18,470 bases of DNA, taken from the NCBI GenBank assembly GCA_020058145.1, contig JAGVEP010000093.1, positions 1-18,470 of the forward strand, read 5' to 3'. Below, one piece after another: positions 16,201-18,470 of the stretch. This DNA comes from Phycisphaerae bacterium (GTDB lineage Bacteria; Planctomycetota; Phycisphaerae; UBA1845; Fen-1342). The notes beneath the pieces were generated by a model. It worked only from the letters and a program-made list of their open reading frames with translations, ran no database searches and was not told where the DNA came from. Both the position numbers and the translations under genes were made by a program. Every line of letters starts with the position of its first letter. Position 1 is the first letter of the stretch.

Positions 16201-16681
16201 CGAGTCGCTGCGCATCGCCGTCCGACACAAAGGCCGAGGTGTGCGCGACCGGATCACTCCACAGGCGAACGGCGCCGCCGGCATGGGCGCTGACGTCGTG
16301 GCAGGTCAAGCATTCGTAATCGGAGGCCACCTGCGCATGCCGCCAGTGCGCCGGCTTATGGTCCTTGGAGACCGCGGCCGCGCGGCCCTTGACCGGCGCA
16401 TTGTGGCAGGAGGCGCACTGCGACAACGCTGCGGGTTCCTGCACTCCCGGCGGCGCGTTCGCGTCTCCGTTATTAGCGGTGCCCGGCCCGCCGTTTCCTC
16501 CGTCGGGCGCGGTGTTTCCGGGAGGTGTCGCGCTGCTGTCTGGAACGGTGGACCGCCCGCTGTCATCCGTTCGCGGCGGCTCAAAGCAGGACACCAAGGC
16601 CAGCACAGCGAGACCGAACAGGGCGAGTTGACTGACGCTCAGCAGCCTGAGCCCCGCAAACGGTGGTTGCCCTTGCATCAT
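13229..16681 (-). CDS. Giant multiheme c-type cytochrome lipoprotein (28 CXXCH motifs)
   Basis: The 1150-residue product starts with a lipoprotein signal (LALFGLAVLALVSC, lipidated Cys32), then a Gly/Asn/Pro-rich linker to about residue 85. From C89 to C1100 there are 28 CXXCH heme-attachment motifs, plus CX8CH (CMGDGETFGCH) and CX3CH (CYIRCH) as possible extra sites. Residues about 123-707 are three tandem copies of a 195-residue module with six hemes each (cysteines starting at 124, 319, 514); a fourth, diverged partial copy starts at 708. Such proteins act in periplasmic or outer-surface electron transfer. Tandem ATGs at 16681 and 16678 follow GAGGTG; the second has the better spacing. An ATG at 16720 lacks a ribosome binding site. 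The C-terminal 40 or so residues after CGACHKTPV read through a palindromic repeat and antisense to the TPR gene, so the natural end is probably near residue 1112. Upstream, on the same strand, is the tetraheme gene. Confidence 0.93.
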   Translation of the reverse strand: MMQGQPPFAGLRLLSVSQLALFGLAVLALVSCFEPPRTDDSGRSTVPDSSATPPGNTAPDGGNGGPGTANNGDANAPPGVQEPAALSQCASCHNAPVKGRAAAVSKDHKPAHWRHAQVASDYECLTCHDVSAHAGGAVRLWSDPVAHTSAFVSDGDAQRLATFCLGCHGGGRHPLIHSTGGTWQPVCTECHAVHSPATQNLSLVLQKVHNRTLNSDAAVVFAARTGPGSFEDGTGANDGICQICHTTTRYHRADGSGSPHHDAEDCTSCHEHINGFVPAGGTSCVACHSSPRGPRGKVVNADGTGGHHLAGSALTDADCIRCHDTSQHQAGTVRLWNDPSTRTSAFAVNGDPAQLVQLCQGCHSGADHPAVHTTGTGWTPACTECHELHNPASTNRALVANSVQNQTLNTDLPVVFRAATGPGSFDDGTGANDGICQICHTTTRYHRADGGGSLHHAGADCTTCHPHGNGFVPPGGTSCVGCHSTSQGPRPKIVNADGSGGHHLAGGVLTDADCVQCHDLSQHQAGAVRLWDDPNSQSSAFAVNGDPNQLVPFCQTCHGGANAPTIHTTGESWTPACTECHNPHDPNNGNLSLVLSQVHNQTLNQDFPVVFTARTGPGSFDDGVGANDGICQVCHTDTPYHTYNGNGTAHHDGADCTTCHPHGNGFIPVGGTSCVGCHSTPQGSRRAMVSEFGLASHHVAGSVTDADCRVCHEMSAHQLGHVRLRNVDDPNNATTVVTLDGDPRSNATEARKLEPFCLACHDSDGAGGAAPFSDGLMPPIANATSWAASTHKVAQMTCMGDGETFGCHSTGHGSVKTHLLAPWDANQPPVPGDPLRQEEGLCYSCHGPNGPAGDIQSQFAQPSHHKVSALEQTDGSKVECKNCHDPHVASDSTRLIDPDSGAAWAGTDEAFCLTCHDGSPPASVTFPPTAPGTGYNKAAFVGTTHSTELGPSSCRHCHAWHGSTQPALLRQNYVVADSNPYTPGGSDYAACWQCHVEERIMVQANAFDGNHEVHVNWGQAPCIHCHDVHRGFDAGEPGLIDLDYPVRHGGYGTEFIDGKDGGTAFWLNGPQTSGNCYIRCHEMDHTPMEYPRTNVTTTTCGACHKTPVLGWRGGESGPARRSSRRWAMPTLRSAESRQGVLCLREVGLKP
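13288..13308. repeat. Half copy of the GGTGGGCATTGCCCACC palindromic repeat
   Basis: The palindrome GGTGGGCATTGCCCACC with a GTAG lead matches the left half of the doublet at 1916-1980. It supplies the stop codon (TAG) of the plus-strand TPR protein and is read through by the minus-strand cytochrome, where it encodes WAMPTL. The second half of the doublet is missing here. Confidence 0.85.
14561..16315 (-). repeat. Three tandem 585-bp coding repeats in the multiheme cytochrome gene
   Basis: The codons for the first heme motif of each module (CLTCH, CIRCH, CVQCH) lie exactly 585 bp apart (16312, 15727, 15142), and the fourth (CRVCH, 14560) follows after 582 bp. Each unit encodes heme motifs in the same order: CxxCH-D, C[LQ]xCH-xG, CTECH, CQ[IV]CH-T, CT[ST]CH and CV[AG]CH-S, joined by near-identical linkers such as GTGANDGICQICHTTTRYH. 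This is an internal triplication, presumably by unequal recombination. Confidence 0.92.
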
Positions 16682-16828
16682 ACACCTCAGACTGGTACCT
16701 CTGACGTTCCAGAACGGCATTCGATTCGTACTCGCCCTAGAGATCGGCCATGGTCCAGGATCGACTCGGAAACAGTGTGGTTCGTAAACCTCCGCGTCAC
16801 TCCGCCGCGGCCACGCGAGCGCAGCCGA

Positions 16829-16852
16829 CCCCGCGCGCTGGCGCGCGCGGGG
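16829..16852. other. Strong GC hairpin between the two cytochrome genes
   Basis: CCCCGCGCGC (16829-16838) and GCGCGCGGGG (16843-16852) form a perfect 10-bp stem with a TGGC loop in the 217-bp gap between the tetraheme gene stop and the giant cytochrome start. No T-run follows on either strand, so it is not a standard terminator. It could stabilise mRNA ends, cause partial termination, or adjust the ratio of the two cytochromes. Confidence 0.6.
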
Positions 16853-16898
16853 CCGGCCCGGTCTCTCTCACCTCTCGCGTTCAGTTCGCATCTTCACA

Positions 16899-17714
16899 TC
16901 ACAAGCCGGACAGCAAGGCCACGAAGGCGTTGATGTCGTCAAAATCCACGAATCCGTCGCCGTTGCAGTCACCGTGTCGTATGTTACATCCAGGATAGGC
17001 GGCCTCATACCCGCCCGGATCGCTGAGCGCCTGCACGAAGGGGTTGATGTCGCCAAAATCGACCACCCCATCGCAGTTCAGATCACCCGGCCCGGCCGCG
17101 TGGCAGTCCGGATCGGCTTGATCGTAGAAATCATCCCCGTCGTTGTCCTGACCCTCGGTGTCGCCGACGCTCCAATTCTCCTTGTAGTTGGGCGCCGAGT
17201 TGCAGGCATCGTCGGCGTGCGTATCGGCCGTGCCGTAGTACCGCGGCGCGATACCCTCCGGCAGCGGCAGAGGATCGTCCGTATGGCACCCGGCACACTC
17301 CGTGACATTGTGCGCGGCATGGTGCTTCCGCATACCAGCACCTTTGTATCCGATGGCGGCCCCATAGTTTTCGCCGTGGCACCCCAGGCAGCCGATCCCC
17401 GGGTTGTTCGCCGTGCCCGCGGAGCTGGCCATGTAGACCGGCGTGTACCCGGACGACACATGGCACAGGTTGCACGCCGTGGCCATGTACGACGACGAAC
17501 GGTGCATGGTGTGTTTATTGTTGCTGGGGAAGATGGTCCCCTTCGGCGACGTCCCGCTTTGGAACGTCCCGTGGCAGTCGTTGCACCCGGCGCTGTACGT
17601 CTCGTACGCCAGGGCCTGCCCGGACCCACTCAGCATCAGGACCAGGGTCAGCGCGACGCCCGCGGCCAACATCCAACTGGCCGGACAATAATTCTTACTT
17701 GTACTACGCCACAT
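16899..17714 (-). CDS. Secreted tetraheme cytochrome c fused to a dockerin-like tail
   Basis: The product is 271 residues. A signal peptide (hydrophobic core WMLAAGVALTLVLMLSGSG, cleavage after ALA) precedes a heme domain with four CXXCH motifs (CNDCH, CNLCH, CLGCH, CAGCH). Several extra histidines (NKHTMHR, RKHHAAH) could be distal ligands. After a calcium-loop-like segment (DNDGDDFYDQADPDC) comes a paired dockerin-type tail: GDLNCDGVVDFGDINPFV and GDCNGDGFVDFDDINAFV. The tail is closely similar to the C-terminus of the metallopeptidase at 1981-5688. The ATG at 17714 has AAGGAG eight bases upstream; the in-frame GTG at 17723 overlaps that ribosome binding site and is rejected. The giant multiheme lipoprotein follows on the same strand 217 bp downstream, so the two may share a transcript. 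Export and dockerin-tail attachment to the cell surface or matrix are inferred. Confidence 0.9.
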   Translation of the reverse strand: MWRSTSKNYCPASWMLAAGVALTLVLMLSGSGQALAYETYSAGCNDCHGTFQSGTSPKGTIFPSNNKHTMHRSSSYMATACNLCHVSSGYTPVYMASSAGTANNPGIGCLGCHGENYGAAIGYKGAGMRKHHAAHNVTECAGCHTDDPLPLPEGIAPRYYGTADTHADDACNSAPNYKENWSVGDTEGQDNDGDDFYDQADPDCHAAGPGDLNCDGVVDFGDINPFVQALSDPGGYEAAYPGCNIRHGDCNGDGFVDFDDINAFVALLSGL

Positions 17715-18185
17715 CTGCTTCACTCCTTAACCGATTAAGCGACTATCACAACAAGAACGAACACATCCGTACTTAGTGCGAAACCTAAACTTCTTCCTCC
17801 GAGATTGGCTTTCTATCCCCGCCTTACAACCACGCCTACCGCTCGCCGAGAGGTCGAAGTACGCCGAACGGCGACGACGAATTGTGCGTGTGCGCCAACG
17901 AGAAACTCCTATTCGGTTCGCCGTATAGAGCGGTTGATCGGCATCATAGGCTGGGTCGTAGCATTTGTGCAACAGGATTCTCGCCGCGCACGGGATTATT
18001 ATGGCAAGTTCCACGCCAATCAGTACTGTGTGCATCCCGTTATTCGCGACCGGGTTGAGGCCCAATGTGCCCGGGCCACGAGACGCTGGTACCGACCAGG
18101 GGCAATGGTTCTATGGCTGGATGCGCATCCGAATGCTTTATAAATAAATCATGTGTATTGCATGCATAGCCCCCGCGCCGACCGG
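17715..18185. other. Non-coding gap of lower GC content
   Basis: The 470-bp stretch between the tetraheme cytochrome start and the CCG-domain gene stop has no convincing gene. Frames of 112 residues are open on each strand (17805-18143 plus, 17727-18065 minus), but neither resembles a protein family nor has a good ribosome binding site. Base composition is visibly more AT-rich than in the flanking genes, with a TTTATAAATAAATCATG patch at about 18138-18154. It probably holds the promoter and leader for the cytochrome genes. Confidence 0.5.
17943..17972 (-). promoter_or_regulatory. Candidate promoter upstream of the cytochrome genes
   Basis: On the minus strand TTGCAC (17972-17967) and TATGAT (17948-17943, five of six matches) are 18 bp apart, followed by a leader of about 220 nt to the tetraheme cytochrome ATG. 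The -35 match is only three of six, so the call is tentative. A leader this long could carry regulation, but no known riboswitch was recognised in it. Confidence 0.3.
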
Positions 18186-18470
18186 TTACGCGCTCTGCAC
18201 CGCCTGCCAGAGCAGTTCAGCGATGTCGAGTTGCGTGACTTGGTCGTGCCCCTGATCCACCAGCCCGTCGGTCAGCATCGTCTTGCAGAACGGACACGCC
18301 GTCGCGATCGTGCTCTCTTTGCCGCCGGGCGGGAGGACCGTCAGGAGCTGCTGCACGCGGGTGTGGTTGACCCGCGCGTGGCCGGCCTCTTCCTCTTTCC
18401 ACATCTGCGCCCCGCCCGCGCCGCAGCACATGCCGCGGTCGCGCGTCTGCTCGACTTCGACGAGCCGGAC
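18186..18470 (-). CDS. Fe-S oxidoreductase, C-terminal CCG domain (partial)
   Basis: Only the last 94 residues are present; the gene continues beyond the right edge. The sequence RDRGMCCGAGGAQMWKEE, followed by ATACPFCKTMLTDG and a helical C-terminus, is the second half of a cysteine-rich CCG domain (PF02754). This domain is found in heterodisulfide reductase subunits B/D, GlpC, LutA and related (Fe-S)-binding proteins that pass electrons between quinones, flavoproteins and thiols. In CCG domains the cysteines hold an Fe-S cluster. The TAA stop is at 18188-18186. Which subtype it is cannot be told from this fragment. It lies upstream of, and on the same strand as, the two cytochrome genes, 471 bp away, so a functional link is plausible but not shown. 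Confidence 0.88.
   Translation of the reverse strand, partial: VRLVEVEQTRDRGMCCGAGGAQMWKEEEAGHARVNHTRVQQLLTVLPPGGKESTIATACPFCKTMLTDGLVDQGHDQVTQLDIAELLWQAVQSA

Noticed and set aside
17805..18143. Two opposing 112-codon frames in the right-hand gap
   Set aside because: Neither has a ribosome binding site, domain resemblance or the base composition of neighbouring genes; they probably arise by chance.

Overview
The window is about 18.5 kb of GC-rich bacterial DNA and most likely comes from a planctomycete, perhaps an uncultured Phycisphaerae-like lineage. The evidence for this is indirect. Two secreted proteins end in the paired dockerin-like calcium-loop tail (GDLNCDGVVNFDDINPFV type) that is very common in planctomycete exported proteins. 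Several dispersed repeats, including the GGTGGGCATTGCCCACC palindrome that reads WAMPTL when translated, also fit that group. No rRNA, tRNA, CRISPR array, integrase or transposase was seen.

Left part (1-5700). A 21-bp tandem repeat is followed by a minus-strand run: a GYF-AIM24 fusion protein, a small lipoprotein with a DUF3060-like fold, a palindromic repeat doublet, and a 1235-residue secreted metallopeptidase. The peptidase carries EF-hand-like repeats, a seven-repeat beta-propeller and a dockerin tail. Middle part (5850-10820). A clean intrinsic terminator follows rpsA (six S1 domains). Upstream lie a TauE/SafE-type permease, a roughly 300-bp patchwork of dispersed repeats (including 3.7 copies of a 31-bp unit related to the 21-bp unit at the window start), an unrecognised exported protein, and a small exported ten-cysteine protein with a good sigma70-like promoter.

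Right part (10820-18470). The only plus-strand gene is a TMTC-like membrane protein with C-terminal TPRs. It sits right behind a TATAAT box and carries an in-frame insertion of repeat DNA. It converges on, and overlaps by 63 bp, a minus-strand gene for a very large multiheme lipoprotein cytochrome with 28 CXXCH motifs, two further atypical heme-site candidates and a threefold repeated 195-residue six-heme module. Upstream of it, on the same strand, is a four-heme cytochrome fused to a dockerin tail. The window ends inside the C-terminal cysteine-rich (CCG) domain of an Fe-S oxidoreductase.

The most interesting system is the cytochrome pair at 13229-17714. A surface lipoprotein with about 28-30 hemes next to a secreted dockerin-tagged tetraheme cytochrome suggests an extracellular electron-transfer module. 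The adjoining CCG-type Fe-S protein may or may not belong to it. The second theme is invasion by small repeats: they sit at gene ends, have probably rewritten the C-terminus of the giant cytochrome, and have been spliced in frame into the TPR membrane protein.
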